Below, in pieces: positions 55,150-64,000 of a stretch of 64,000 nt of DNA. A model generated the notes under the pieces. That model was given only the letters and a program-made list of their open reading frames with translations. It did not search any database and was not told the DNA's origin. Position 1 is the first letter of the stretch, and each line of letters starts with the position of its first letter. The stretch is taken from NCBI RefSeq assembly GCF_000426065.1, contig NZ_AUEQ01000010.1:312259-376258 (forward strand), read 5' to 3'. The translations under genes and the position numbers were made by a program. This DNA comes from Mycobacterium sp. URHD0025 (GTDB lineage: Bacteria > Actinomycetota > Actinomycetes > Mycobacteriales > Mycobacteriaceae).

Positions 55150-58100
55150 GTGAGTTGTCGTGTGGGGAGCAAGCTGGTGGATTTCTCGGCAGTGACCAGA
55201 CCGGTCGAGCGGTTGCTGGCGACCGCGCAGAACGGTCTGGAGGTACTGCGCTACGGCGGCTTGGAGACCGGCGCGGTGCCGTCGCCCTTCCAGATCATCC
55301 AGAGCGTGCCGATGTACCGGCTCCGGCGGTACTTCCCGCCGGATGCCCGCCCCGGTGTCCAGGATCCGCGCCCGCCGGTGCTGATGGTGCATCCGATGAT
55401 GATGTCGGCCGACATGTGGGATGTGACTCGCGACGACGGCGCGGTCGGCATCCTGCACGCTGCCGGTATCGACCCATGGGTCATCGACTTCGGCTCACCC
55501 GACAAGGTCGAGGGCGGTATGCAGCGCAACCTCGCCGACCATGTGGTGGGGCTGTCGGAGGCCATCGACATCGTCAAAGAGGTCACCGGTCGTGACGTGC
55601 ACCTGGCCGGCTACTCGCAAGGCGGGATGTTCGCCTACCAGACCGCGGCCTACCGGCGGTCCAAGGATCTGGCCAGCATCATCGCTTTCGGTGCCCCGGT
55701 GGACACCCTGGCCGCGTTGCCGATGAACCTCCCGGCCGGGGTCGCCGCCGGCGCGGCCGATTTCATGGCCGACCATGTGTTCAGCCGCATCGACATCCCG
55801 GGCTGGTTGGCCCGCACCGGTTTCCAGATGCTCGACCCGATCAAGACCGCCCAGTCGCGCCTGGAGTTCCTGCGCCAGTTGCACGACCGTGAGGCCCTGC
55901 TGCCGCGTGAACAGCAGCGCCGGTTCCTGTCCTCGGAGGGCTGGATCGCGTGGTCCGGGCCCGCGATCTCCGAACTGCTCAAGCAGTTCATCTCGCACAA
56001 CCGGATGATGACCGGCGGCTTCTCCATCCACGGTGATCTGGTCACGTTGTCCGACATCGACTGCCCGATCCTCGCGGTGGTCGGCGAGGTCGACGACATC
56101 GGCCAGCCGGCCGCCGTGCGGGGTATCAAGCGGGCCGCGCCCGATGCGGATGTCTACGAATACCTCATCAGGGCAGGACATTTCGGGTTGGTGGTGGGCT
56201 CCAAGGCCTCCACGCAGACCTGGCCGACGGTGGCGCAATGGGTGAAATGGCTTGGCGGAGAACAGATGCCCGGGGGCGTGGTCCCGATGGGTTTGCAGCC
56301 GGCCGATCATCCCGAGGGCGGGGTGTCGTTTTCCACCCGCGTCACGCACGGAGCCACCGCGGCCACCGAGATGGCCTTCGGGGTGGCCCGCTCGGCCGCC
56401 GACGCGTTGGTGGCGGCGAACAAAAACGCCCGGACCCTGGTCATCGAGACGGCCCGCACGCTGCCGCGCCTGGCCCGGTTGGGACAGGTCAACGACCACA
56501 CCCGGATCTCACTCGGCCGGATCATGAGCGAGCAGGCGCGCAGCGCCCCCAACGGCGAGGCGCTGCTGTTCGACGGCCGGGTGCACACCTACGAGGCAGT
56601 GGACCGCCGGATCAACAACGTGGTGCACGGCCTGATCGGCGTCGGGGTGCGCCAGGGCGCCCGGGTCGGTGTCCTGATGGACACCCGGCCCAGCGCACTG
56701 GTCGCGATCGCGGCACTGTCCCGGTTGGGGGCGGTGGCGGTGCTGCTTCCCGAGGCGGATCTGGCCGAGGCGGCCCGTCTCGGCGGCGTCTCCGAGATCA
56801 TCGCCGACCCGAGCCACCTCGACGTGGCCCGCGAACTCGACACACGCGTGCTGGTTCTGGGCGGCGGCGAGAGCCGTGATCTGGATCTGCCCGATGAAGC
56901 GGACGACATCGCCGCCGTCGTTGACATGGAGAAGATCGACCCCGATGTGGTCGAGCTGCCCGGCTGGTACCGCCCCAATCCGGGCTTGGCCCGCGACCTG
57001 GCATTCGTCGCCTTCAGTGAGGTCGGCGGCGAGCTCGTGGCCCGCCAGATCACCAACTTCCGGTGGGCGCTGTCGGCTTTCGGCACCGCGTCGGCGGCCA
57101 ATCTCGGTCGCGGCGACACGGTCTACTGCCTGACCCCGCTGCATCACCAGTCAGGTCTGCTGGTCAGCCTGGGCGGTGCGGTGGTCGGCGGCTCGCGCAT
57201 CGCGTTGTCCCGCGGCTTGCAGCCCGACAGGTTCCTGCAGGAAATCCGGCAGTACGGCGTCACGGTCGTGTCCTACACCTGGGCCATGCTGCGCGAGGTC
57301 ATCGACGATCCGTCGTTCTCGCTCACCGGAAGCCACCCGGTCCGGTTGTTCATCGGCTCCGGCATGCCGGCCGGGCTGTGGAAGCGGGTGGTCGACGTGT
57401 TCGAGCCGGCCCAGGTCGTGGAGTTCTTCGCCACCACCGACGGCCAGGCCGTGCTGGCCAACGTCTCCGGCGCCAAGATCGGCAGCAAGGGACGGCCGCT
57501 GCCGGGTGGGGGCACCGTCGAACTGGCCGCCTATGACGCCGACGACGACCTCATCCTGGAGGACGAGCAAGGATTTGTCCGCAAGGCCGATGCCAACGAG
57601 GTGGGCGTGCTGCTGGCTCACCCGCGCGGCCCGGTCGATCCGACGGCCGTGGTCAAGCGCGGCGTTTTCGCGCCCGCCGACACCTGGGTGTCCACCGAAT
57701 TCCTGTTCCGCCGCGACGAGGACGGGGACTATTGGCTGGTCGACAACCGCGGCGCGGTGATCCGTACCGAACGGGGGCCGGTGTTCGCGACGGCCGTGAA
57801 CGATGCGGTCGGTCGACTGGACGCGGTCGACATGTCGGTGACCTACGGCGTCGAGGCCGCGGGCCGGCAGCTCGCGGTGACGGCGCTGGCATTGCGCCCC
57901 GGGGGCAGTGTGCCCACGGCCGATCTTTCGCTCGCCCTCGAGGCCCTCGCCGTGGGCAACCCGCCCGACGTCGTGCACGTGGTGGCCGACATGGAACTCG
58001 GTGCCTCGTACCGGCCGCTGCTCGCGCCATTGCGGGCGGCGGGCATCCCGAAGGCGGGCCGGCGTAACTGCTGGTACTTCGACGCCGATACAGGTACGTA

Positions 58101-58176
58101 CAAGAAACTGACGGCGGCCAGCCGGGCTGAACTCGTCGCGGGCACGGCCGCCGATGACGAGCCGGAGTCCGGGTAG
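55150..58176 (+). CDS. Hydrolase / acyl-CoA-synthetase-like fusion, Rv1683-like
   Basis: The protein is 1008 residues. The first half is a PhaC-like alpha/beta hydrolase: VLMVHPMMMSADMWDVTRDD and the nucleophile elbow GYSQGG with S156, Asp in VVGEVDDIG and His in RAGHFGLVVG. From about 455 onward the second half is an AMP-binding, FadD-like synthetase fold. Its ATP loop, normally TSGTTGxPK, is degenerate (FVAFSEVGGELVARQ), so adenylation may be lost or altered. Rv1683 has the same fusion and place (before the Rv1684-like gene) and is linked to lipid metabolism. The start is a GTG at 55150, but GTGs at 55162 and 55177 are possible. Confidence 0.88.
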   Translation: MSCRVGSKLVDFSAVTRPVERLLATAQNGLEVLRYGGLETGAVPSPFQIIQSVPMYRLRRYFPPDARPGVQDPRPPVLMVHPMMMSADMWDVTRDDGAVGILHAAGIDPWVIDFGSPDKVEGGMQRNLADHVVGLSEAIDIVKEVTGRDVHLAGYSQGGMFAYQTAAYRRSKDLASIIAFGAPVDTLAALPMNLPAGVAAGAADFMADHVFSRIDIPGWLARTGFQMLDPIKTAQSRLEFLRQLHDREALLPREQQRRFLSSEGWIAWSGPAISELLKQFISHNRMMTGGFSIHGDLVTLSDIDCPILAVVGEVDDIGQPAAVRGIKRAAPDADVYEYLIRAGHFGLVVGSKASTQTWPTVAQWVKWLGGEQMPGGVVPMGLQPADHPEGGVSFSTRVTHGATAATEMAFGVARSAADALVAANKNARTLVIETARTLPRLARLGQVNDHTRISLGRIMSEQARSAPNGEALLFDGRVHTYEAVDRRINNVVHGLIGVGVRQGARVGVLMDTRPSALVAIAALSRLGAVAVLLPEADLAEAARLGGVSEIIADPSHLDVARELDTRVLVLGGGESRDLDLPDEADDIAAVVDMEKIDPDVVELPGWYRPNPGLARDLAFVAFSEVGGELVARQITNFRWALSAFGTASAANLGRGDTVYCLTPLHHQSGLLVSLGGAVVGGSRIALSRGLQPDRFLQEIRQYGVTVVSYTWAMLREVIDDPSFSLTGSHPVRLFIGSGMPAGLWKRVVDVFEPAQVVEFFATTDGQAVLANVSGAKIGSKGRPLPGGGTVELAAYDADDDLILEDEQGFVRKADANEVGVLLAHPRGPVDPTAVVKRGVFAPADTWVSTEFLFRRDEDGDYWLVDNRGAVIRTERGPVFATAVNDAVGRLDAVDMSVTYGVEAAGRQLAVTALALRPGGSVPTADLSLALEALAVGNPPDVVHVVADMELGASYRPLLAPLRAAGIPKAGRRNCWYFDADTGTYKKLTAASRAELVAGTAADDEPESG

Positions 58177-58252
58177 GCCGGTTTGTCGAGGGGATGCCGG
58201 CGCGAGGGTGCGCTGTTACGCTCCGGCAGACGACCGAACGACTGGAGGATCG

Positions 58253-58783
58253 ATGGCATCGGGATCAGGCGTGAACAGCTGGCGTCGCGTCGTCACCGGA
58301 TCGGTGACGGGCGGTGCGCTGGTCTTCGGGCTGCTCGTGGGCGCGGGCGCGCCGACGGCGGCTGCCGATCCCGCCGAGCCGACGGCGCAGGCGGATGCGC
58401 CGCCTGCGGCGCCGCCGATGACCGCCGACGAAGCGCTGTCGATCATCGCCAAGGACTACGACACCGGCGAGGGCGGTGGACAGATTTCGACCCTGATCCA
58501 CGACATCTTGAAACTGCGTCAGCAGGGCTTCAAGCCGTCGAATGCCAACCGGGAAGCCATCACCGAGGCACTCGACAAGCGTCCCAATCAGGTTCCGCTG
58601 ATCAACGCGCTCAAGAGCACGCTGTCCTATCAGCGCAAGCTGCAGGCGCAGTCGGCCGCACAGGTGCCGCAGCAGGGTGCCGTCAACCCCGGGATCGGCC
58701 AGTTCCCGGGAGGCATTGCTCCGGTTCCGGGCGGGGGCGCGCAGCCCGGCCCGAGTGGTGGCATCCAGATCCCGCTGGGCTAA
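58253..58783 (+). CDS. Secreted hypothetical protein with Pro/Gly-rich tail
   Basis: The 176-residue precursor has a signal peptide (about 1-41: basic start, then GSVTGGALVFGLLVGAGAPT, then AAADPAEP at the cut site). The mature part has one short helical domain (MTADEALSIIAKDYDTGEGG and NREAITEALDKRPNQVPLIN ... STLSYQRK) and a disordered Gln/Pro/Gly tail. No enzyme motif is seen. The ATG at 58253 follows GGAGG (58244-58248). It lies 76 bases after the Rv1683-like gene and six bases before the Trm112-like gene, so it may share their transcript. The function is unknown. Confidence 0.78.
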   Translation: MASGSGVNSWRRVVTGSVTGGALVFGLLVGAGAPTAAADPAEPTAQADAPPAAPPMTADEALSIIAKDYDTGEGGGQISTLIHDILKLRQQGFKPSNANREAITEALDKRPNQVPLINALKSTLSYQRKLQAQSAAQVPQQGAVNPGIGQFPGGIAPVPGGGAQPGPSGGIQIPLG

Positions 58784-58789
58784 CTTCAC

Positions 58790-59011
58790 GTGGTGGTCGA
58801 CGACAAGCTTTTGAGCATCCTGGTGTGCCCGCAGGACCGGGGGCCGCTGCTACTCGCCGGAACGGATTGGCTCTACAACCCCCGGTTGCGGCGGGCCTAC
58901 CGGATCGAGGACGGCATCCCGGTGCTTCTGGTCGACGAGGCAGTGGCCATCGATGACGACGCCGAGCATCGCCGGCTCATGGAATTGGCCGGCTCAGGGG
59001 AGTCCGGGTAG
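58790..59011 (+). CDS. Trm112-like small protein, Rv1684-like
   Basis: The 73-residue protein has the Trm112/UPF0434 pattern LLSILVCPQDRGPLLLAG ... YNPRLRRAYRIEDGIPVLLV. Eukaryotic Trm112 activates methyltransferases, and bacterial members are uncharacterised zinc-ribbon-like folds. Here only one cysteine remains, so the zinc site is probably lost. The start is the GTG at 58790 (a second GTG follows directly). Its 3' end overlaps the convergent TetR gene by 18 bases. Confidence 0.85.
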   Translation: MVVDDKLLSILVCPQDRGPLLLAGTDWLYNPRLRRAYRIEDGIPVLLVDEAVAIDDDAEHRRLMELAGSGESG

Positions 59012-59620
59012 CTCACCCGTGAGGTAGCGCTGCAGGGTCGGTGCGATGGTCTCGACGATCTGATCCACCGGCAGCGTGGCGAAAGGCTCCAGTTCCAGGA
59101 TGTAGCGCGCCATGGCGACGCCGACCAGTTGCGATGCGACGAACTGGATGCGGATCCGCGAGCTCCCCGGCGGGTTGTCCACCCGTGGGCCGATTTCGCC
59201 GACGATGATCTCCTGCAGGAACGACCGCACCAGCGAGACGTCGTTGCCGGCCAGGATGGAGCGCAGGGTCGCCACGAAGCCCTTGCCGATCTCGGAATCC
59301 CACAGCGGCAACAGGATTGACGGCAGGGTATGCCCGATCTGCTCGACCGGCACTTCTTTCAGCTTTCCGATCACGGTCATCGGATCGATGGGGATGTGGA
59401 TCGCGGCGGCGAACAGCTGCGTCTTGGTGCCGAAGTAGTGATGCACCAGGGCGGCGTCCACCCCGGCGTCAGCCGCGATGGCGCGGATTGATGTCTTGTC
59501 GATTCCGTTGCGGGCGAACAACTCCCGTGCGCTGGTCAGGATGCGCTCGCGTTTGTCCGACGGGCCGGCGGGCCGGCCCGGGCGTTTGCGTTCCCGTTCG
59601 GAATCGATGTGGGTGCTCAC
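58994..59620 (-). CDS. TetR-family regulator, Rv1685c-like
   Basis: The 208-residue protein has the N-terminal TetR helix-turn-helix (ILTSARELFARNGIDKTSIR, DAALVHHYFGTKTQLFAAAI) and a helical ligand-binding C-terminus. It is the last gene of the minus-strand ATPase-permease-tetR unit, six bases after the permease. Its likely operator is the pair of palindromes at the start of the unit (61141-61171), so it would repress its own operon and respond to an exported compound. The GTG at 59620 gives VSTHIDSERERKRPG. Confidence 0.9.
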   Translation of the reverse strand: MSTHIDSERERKRPGRPAGPSDKRERILTSARELFARNGIDKTSIRAIAADAGVDAALVHHYFGTKTQLFAAAIHIPIDPMTVIGKLKEVPVEQIGHTLPSILLPLWDSEIGKGFVATLRSILAGNDVSLVRSFLQEIIVGEIGPRVDNPPGSSRIRIQFVASQLVGVAMARYILELEPFATLPVDQIVETIAPTLQRYLTGELPGLP

Positions 59621-59626
59621 GGTTTC

Positions 59627-60454
59627 CTAAGGTGTTCGGCGGCGCAGGGTGGCCGCGGCCAGGCCCAGTGCCAGTACGGCGAATCCGACCACGATCGCGA
59701 TGTCTCGCGCCGCGACGGCGGTGAGTTCGGGATGCGCGCCGACCTGCTGCAGAGCCTCGAGTGCATAGCTGGCAGGCAGCACGTTGCTGATCCATTGAAG
59801 CCATTCCGGCAAGGCGGCGCGCGGCACGATGATGCCGCACAACAGCAGCTGAGGTGCGATCACCACGGGCATGAACTGCACGGCCTGGAACTCCGTCCGG
59901 GCGAAAGCGCTGCACAACAGGCCCAGCCCCACGCCGAGCACGGCGTTGATGATCGCGATGAGGAACACCAGCCCAGGGCTGCCCGCGGTGTCGAGTCCGA
60001 GGAACCAGAACGAGACGATGCAGGCCAGGGTGGCCTGCGCCGCGGCGGCGATCGAGAACGCCGTGCCGTAGGCGGCCAAGAGGTCGAAGCGGCGCAGCGG
60101 CGTGGTCAGGATGCGCTCGAGGGTGCCCGAGACGCGTTCGCGCTGCATGGTGATCGAGGTGATCAGGAACATCACGATCAGCGGGAACACGCCGAGCATG
60201 ATCAGGCAGGCGTTGTTGAACGGACTCGGGTGGCCCGGCGACTGCGGCGCGTTCTGGAACATGAAGTACATCAGCGTGATGATCAGGCTGGGTACCACCA
60301 GGATCATCGCGACGCTGCGGTGGTCGGCGGCCAGCTGCCGCAGGATCCGGCCCGTCGTGGCCAGGTAGGCCGCGGGGCTCAGCCGGCTTGGTTGGGCGCG
60401 TCCGAGCCGCTGCGTCGGATGACGGTGAGAAACGCTTCCTCCAGGGACGTGCAT
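59627..60454 (-). CDS. ABC-2 type transporter permease, Rv1686c-like
   Basis: The membrane protein has about six helices (SVAMILVVPSLIITLMYFMF, NACLIMLGVFPLIVMFLITS, and so on) and the ABC-2 pattern TMQRERVSGTLERILTTPLR. With the ATPase it should form an exporter of drug or lipid type. The start is unclear: the only standard codon is the ATG at 60454, which overlaps the ATPase gene by 76 bases, and its first 23 residues translate ATPase codons in another frame. A CTG at the TGA overlap (CTGA near 60382) would begin the protein at [11 protein letters not shown], where homology should begin. The length is 275 residues, or about 252. Confidence 0.82.
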   Translation of the reverse strand: MHVPGGSVSHRHPTQRLGRAQPSRLSPAAYLATTGRILRQLAADHRSVAMILVVPSLIITLMYFMFQNAPQSPGHPSPFNNACLIMLGVFPLIVMFLITSITMQRERVSGTLERILTTPLRRFDLLAAYGTAFSIAAAAQATLACIVSFWFLGLDTAGSPGLVFLIAIINAVLGVGLGLLCSAFARTEFQAVQFMPVVIAPQLLLCGIIVPRAALPEWLQWISNVLPASYALEALQQVGAHPELTAVAARDIAIVVGFAVLALGLAAATLRRRTP

Positions 60455-61164
60455 GCCGTGTCCTTCCGTAGCAGGTCTGGTGTGGTGTGGGCGAGCAGTC
60501 GTCCTTCACGCATGAGCAGCAGATCGCCGCAGTGGTCGGCCTCGTCCATGACGTGGCTGGAAACCAGCAGCGTGGTGCCGCGCCGCGACAGCTCGTTGAA
60601 CTGCTCCCACAGGTCGACGCGAAGGACCGGGTCGAGGCCGACGGTGGGTTCGTCGAGCACGAGCAACTCGGGCTCGGCCACCAGCGCACAGGCAAGCGAC
60701 ACCCGGGTGCGCTGCCCGCCGGACAGATTGCCGCAGTAGGCGGTGCGGTGGTCGTCGAGGCCGACCGACCGGATGGCACTGGACGCCGAGTCCGCCGAGG
60801 TGCCGTAGAGCGCGGCGAAGTAGCGCACGTTGTCGATCACCCGGAGGTCGTCGTAGATCGTCGGGTCCTGGGTGACGTACCCGACGCGGTGGCGCAGCGG
60901 CGCGGAACCGGCGGGGTGGCCGAGCACTGTGACCGTGCCCGCCGCGACGATCTGGGTTCCGACGATGCTGCGGATCAGGGTGGATTTGCCGCAGCCGGAT
61001 GGTCCGAGCAGTCCGGTGATGGTTCCACCGGTGATCTGGACGGTGAGGTCGCGGATCGCGGGCCTGCCACCCCGGTTGACCTGCAAACCGGCGATATCGA
61101 TGGCCGGGGGAGCCGCCCCGGTCGGGAATCCTGTGGAGAATTCATCAATCGATGAAGTCATCAT
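60379..61164 (-). CDS. ABC transporter ATP-binding protein, Rv1687c-like
   Basis: From the ATG at 61164 the protein is 261 residues. Walker A is [18 protein letters not shown], then the Q loop [13 protein letters not shown], the signature [12 protein letters not shown], Walker [13 protein letters not shown] and the switch His in [14 protein letters not shown]. It powers the exporter with the overlapping permease. The first codons lie within a palindrome that is probably the TetR operator, and ATGs at 61164 and 61161 are both possible. The order ATPase-permease-TetR, followed divergently by mpg and tyrS, matches Rv1687c-Rv1685c. Confidence 0.93.
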   Translation of the reverse strand: MMTSSIDEFSTGFPTGAAPPAIDIAGLQVNRGGRPAIRDLTVQITGGTITGLLGPSGCGKSTLIRSIVGTQIVAAGTVTVLGHPAGSAPLRHRVGYVTQDPTIYDDLRVIDNVRYFAALYGTSADSASSAIRSVGLDDHRTAYCGNLSGGQRTRVSLACALVAEPELLVLDEPTVGLDPVLRVDLWEQFNELSRRGTTLLVSSHVMDEADHCGDLLLMREGRLLAHTTPDLLRKDTACTSLEEAFLTVIRRSGSDAPNQAG

Positions 61165-61171
61165 GTGATGA
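61141..61171. promoter_or_regulatory. Double palindromic operator of the ABC exporter operon
   Basis: TTCATC-AATC-GATGAA (61141-61156) and TCATCA-TG-TGATGA (61158-61171) are two adjacent perfect dyads with related arms. They cover the ATPase start codons and lie between the exporter operon and divergent mpg. This is a typical site for the operon's own TetR protein. Confidence 0.6.
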
Positions 61172-61232
61172 ATACTGCGCTCCCGCACGGCCGGTGTCAA
61201 CGGAGATTGTTGAGAAGTGCAGAATCGCTCGG

Positions 61233-61856
61233 GTGGGCTTGCAGATGGGCGCCGAGCTGTTGACTGGTGACCCCCTGCTTGCGGCCCGCCGACTGTTGGG
61301 GGCCGAGCTGACCGGCCGCGGTGTCAGCGCCGTCATCGTCGAGGTCGAGGCGTACGGCGGCCCACCCGACGGGCCCTGGCCCGACGCCGCCTCGCATTCG
61401 TTTCGTGGTGCGGGCGGACGCAATCTCGTGATGTTCGGCCCGCCCGGGCGCCTGTACACCTATCGCAGCCACGGCATTCACGTCTGCGCGAATGTGGTCT
61501 GCGGATTCGACGGAGTCGCGGGCGCGGTACTGCTGCGGGCGGCGTCGGTGTGCGCCGGCGCTGAGCTTGCCAGCCGGCGCCGCGGACCGGCGATACTGCC
61601 GGCCGCGCTGGCTCGGGGGCCAGGAAATCTCTGCTCGGCGCTGGGAATCACCATGGAAGACAACGGAATTGACCTATTCGATGCCGACAGCCCGGTGCGC
61701 CTGGCGTTGCGCGATGCGGCTCCGGCAGTAGCGGGACCGCGAGTCGGTGTGAGCAAGGCCGCCGACCGCGGATGGCGGTTGTGGCTGGCGGATCGGGGAG
61801 AGGTTTCGGCGTATCGGCGCAGCCCGCGCGCCCCGGCGCCCGGTGCAAGTGACTGA
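61233..61856 (+). CDS. mpg: 3-methyladenine DNA glycosylase (AAG/Mpg family)
   Basis: The 207-residue protein is an AAG-type glycosylase that removes alkylated purines in base excision repair. Conserved segments are [40 protein letters not shown] with the catalytic-water Glu, [38 protein letters not shown], and LLRAA. The GTG at 61233 is chosen; an ATG at 61245 is possible. The locus equals Rv1688 (mpg) next to tyrS. The gap to the divergent operon is only 68 bases, so both promoters are close to the TetR-type dyads. Confidence 0.93.
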   Translation: MGLQMGAELLTGDPLLAARRLLGAELTGRGVSAVIVEVEAYGGPPDGPWPDAASHSFRGAGGRNLVMFGPPGRLYTYRSHGIHVCANVVCGFDGVAGAVLLRAASVCAGAELASRRRGPAILPAALARGPGNLCSALGITMEDNGIDLFDADSPVRLALRDAAPAVAGPRVGVSKAADRGWRLWLADRGEVSAYRRSPRAPAPGASD

Positions 61857-61874
61857 GACGCGATGATTGATCGC

Positions 61875-63170
61875 ATGACTTCTGGAGCGACGGGAATCCT
61901 CGATGAGCTGGACTGGCGCGGGCTGATCGCGCAGTCGACCGACCGCGACGCCCTGGCGGCTGACCTGGCCAAGGGCCCCATGACGGTCTACTCGGGCTTC
62001 GATCCCACCGCGCCGAGCCTGCACGCCGGCCACCTGGTACCCCTGCTCACTTTGCGGCGATTCCAGCGCGCCGGCCATCGGCCGATCGTGCTTGCCGGCG
62101 GAGCCACCGGGATGATCGGCGACCCGCGCGACACGGGAGAACGCACGCTGAACACCGCCGACATCGTCGAGGACTGGGCCGGCCGGATCCGTGGCCAACT
62201 GGAGCGTTTCGTCGAATTCGACGACACCCCGACGGGCGCGATCGTCGAGAACAACCTGTCGTGGACATCTGAGCTGTCCGCCATCGAATTCCTCCGTGAC
62301 CTGGGTAAATACTTCTCGGTCAACGTGATGCTGGACCGGGAGACAGTCCGGCGCAGGCTGGAGGGCGACGGCATCTCCTACACGGAGTTCAGCTACATGC
62401 TCCTTCAGGCCAACGACTTCGTCGAACTTCACCAGCGGCACGGCTGCGCGCTGCAGATCGGTGGCTCCGATCAGTGGGGAAACATCGTGGCCGGCGCGCG
62501 ATTGGTGCGCCAGAAACTGGGCGCCACCGTGCATGCGATGACGACTCCACTGGTCACCGACTCCGAGGGCAAGAAGTTCGGCAAGTCGACCGGCGGCGGC
62601 AACGTGTGGCTCGATCCCGAGATGACCAGCCCGTATGCCTGGTACCAGTACTTCGTGAACACCGCCGATGCCGACGTCATGGGGTACCTGCGCTGGTTCA
62701 CCTTCCTGTCGCCGGATGAGATCGCCGAGCTCGATGACGCCACCAAGAACCGTGCACATGAACGCGCAGCGCAGAAACGGTTGGCCCGCGAACTGACCAC
62801 GTTGGTGCATGGGCAAGGTGCGACGACCGCGGTCGAGTTGGCCAGCCAGGCGCTGTTCGGCCGGGCCGAGCTCACCGAACTCGACGAATCCACCCTGGGT
62901 GCGGCCCTCCGTGAGGCCAGCAGTGGGCAGGTGGCCGAACTGAAGCCCGGCGGGCCGGATTCGATCATCGATTTGTTGGTGGCCACCGGACTGTCGAAAA
63001 GCAAGGGGGACGCCCGCCGCACCGTCGCCGAGGGCGGCGTGTACGTGAACAACGCCCGTATCGAAAGCGACGAGTGGATACCACAGCATTCGGATTTCCT
63101 GTACGAACGTTGGCTCGTGTTGCGACGTGGCAAGCGGCACATTGCCGGCGTCGAGCGAGCCGGCGTCTAG
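61875..63170 (+). CDS. tyrS: Tyrosyl-tRNA synthetase
   Basis: TyrS charges tRNA-Tyr. The 431 residues contain the HIGH-type motif PSLHAGHL (H50, H53), the KMSKS variant KFGKS ([16 protein letters not shown]), tyrosine-pocket residues DQWGN, and a C-terminal S4 RNA-binding domain ([20 protein letters not shown]). The ATG at 61875 matches the usual N-terminus; one at 61863 would add four residues. It starts 18 bases after the mpg stop and may be co-transcribed with it. The rrn promoter follows its stop by about 50 bases. Confidence 0.97.
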   Translation: MTSGATGILDELDWRGLIAQSTDRDALAADLAKGPMTVYSGFDPTAPSLHAGHLVPLLTLRRFQRAGHRPIVLAGGATGMIGDPRDTGERTLNTADIVEDWAGRIRGQLERFVEFDDTPTGAIVENNLSWTSELSAIEFLRDLGKYFSVNVMLDRETVRRRLEGDGISYTEFSYMLLQANDFVELHQRHGCALQIGGSDQWGNIVAGARLVRQKLGATVHAMTTPLVTDSEGKKFGKSTGGGNVWLDPEMTSPYAWYQYFVNTADADVMGYLRWFTFLSPDEIAELDDATKNRAHERAAQKRLARELTTLVHGQGATTAVELASQALFGRAELTELDESTLGAALREASSGQVAELKPGGPDSIIDLLVATGLSKSKGDARRTVAEGGVYVNNARIESDEWIPQHSDFLYERWLVLRRGKRHIAGVERAGV

Positions 63171-63223
63171 GTCCGTCGGCTACGGGCCGCTGACCTGCGC
63201 AAACGCGACAGCGACCAGGCGAT

Positions 63224-63252
63224 TTGACTCGCTGTTAGCGCTGCCGTAACTT
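63224..63252 (+). promoter_or_regulatory. rrn operon promoter (P1-type, SigA)
   Basis: TTGACT (63224-63229), 17 bases, then TAACTT (63247-63252) is a near-consensus vegetative promoter, as in mycobacterial rRNA P1 promoters. It is the only strong promoter seen between tyrS and the 16S gene, consistent with an rrnB-type operon having one promoter. Confidence 0.75.
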
Positions 63253-63568
63253 ATTCCAAGTCAGAGCGACACGGACAAGCGCCGGAGAGCGAAGACGAAA
63301 TCCGAGAGAGACACCCATTACGGTGGGTCTTCTCACTGCCCGCAGTAAGCTCAGCGGCTTTTAGCCGCGGGATTTCTGCGCGACAAACTCGGGCGTGTTG
63401 TTTGAGAACTCAATAGTGTGTTTGGTGGTTTTTGTTTGTTGTTTTTTGGCCACGCTCTTTTTCCCGTTTAGGGTGTGGTTGTTGTTTTTTGATGCCAGTT
63501 TGTTGGTGTCTTTTGTTTGTGATCGGATTTTTCTGATTCGAATTCCACCTGGCCTTTGGGTTGGGTTG
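63253..63568 (+). promoter_or_regulatory. rRNA leader with antitermination boxes
   Basis: The leader has a perfect box-B-like hairpin GCGGC-TTTTA-GCCGC (63354-63368), followed by the boxA-like TGTTGTTTGAGAACT (63396-63410) and CAATAGTGTG. These elements bind Nus factors to let polymerase read through the rRNA genes. A long T/G-rich stretch (63413-63568), typical of mycobacterial pre-16S leaders, provides the RNase III processing strand. Reading frames across it are not genes. Confidence 0.7.

Positions 63569-64000
<432 letters not shown>

Noticed and set aside
61201..61232. PafBC-type motif before mpg (TTGTTGAGA-N8-ATCGCT)
   Set aside because: About half of the motif positions fail and the -10 lacks TA. 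Not supported.

Overview
The window is high-GC actinobacterial DNA, almost certainly from a rapidly growing Mycobacterium (Mycolicibacterium). The gene order follows the M. tuberculosis H37Rv stretch Rv1630 (rpsA) to Rv1689 (tyrS), with gaps and insertions. The partial 16S rRNA at the right edge has a mycobacterial leader and lies just downstream of tyrS, the known place of the rrnB operon in fast growers. Functions below come from reading the translations. H37Rv equivalents are from memory of synteny and families, not from a search.

Left part (1-18.8 kb): rpsA and coaE (fused to a GrpB-like domain), a GntR regulator, a secreted protein coupled to a DUF402 protein, then uvrB. Next come an MFS exporter and a block that seems inserted relative to H37Rv: a DUF899 thiol protein, tRNA-Cys, a five-repeat tachylectin-like lectin and a TesB thioesterase. 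The H37Rv order then resumes with a GT-C mannosyltransferase (Rv1635c/CapA-like), a universal stress protein, a metallo-hydrolase and uvrA. Both uvrA and uvrB carry the RecA-independent (PafBC-type) DNA-damage promoter motif. An AlkZ-like winged-helix protein converges on uvrA.

Middle part (18.8-31.6 kb): an LpqH-like lipoprotein, then an accessory cassette at 19.8-25.7 kb with a helical-repeat protein, a CHAT caspase-like protease, a small membrane protein and two overlapping genes of unknown function. This is the best candidate for an undescribed system. It is followed by a small P-loop kinase, a membrane esterase (Rv1639c-like), the two-domain lysX and a DUF1844 protein.

Central translation block (31.6-43.2 kb): infC-rpmI-rplT-tsnR behind a leader with an intrinsic terminator, and infC starts at ATC. 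Then come an acyl-CoA dehydrogenase, an MpaB-family (DUF2236) protein, an adenylyl cyclase (Rv1647-like), a membrane Ser/Thr kinase whose outer part is a seven-repeat RCC1 propeller, and pheST.

Arginine block (43.2-53.2 kb): a DinB/maleylpyruvate-isomerase-like gene diverges from a MerR regulator, followed by argCJBDFRGH with mostly overlapping junctions and an ARG-box-like operator before argC.

Right part (53.2-64 kb): an ABC-F ATPase, a hydrolase/acyl-CoA-synthetase fusion (Rv1683-like), a secreted protein, a Trm112-like protein, an ABC exporter operon with its TetR regulator, mpg, tyrS and the start of rrnB. No insertion sequence, phage gene or CRISPR array was seen.
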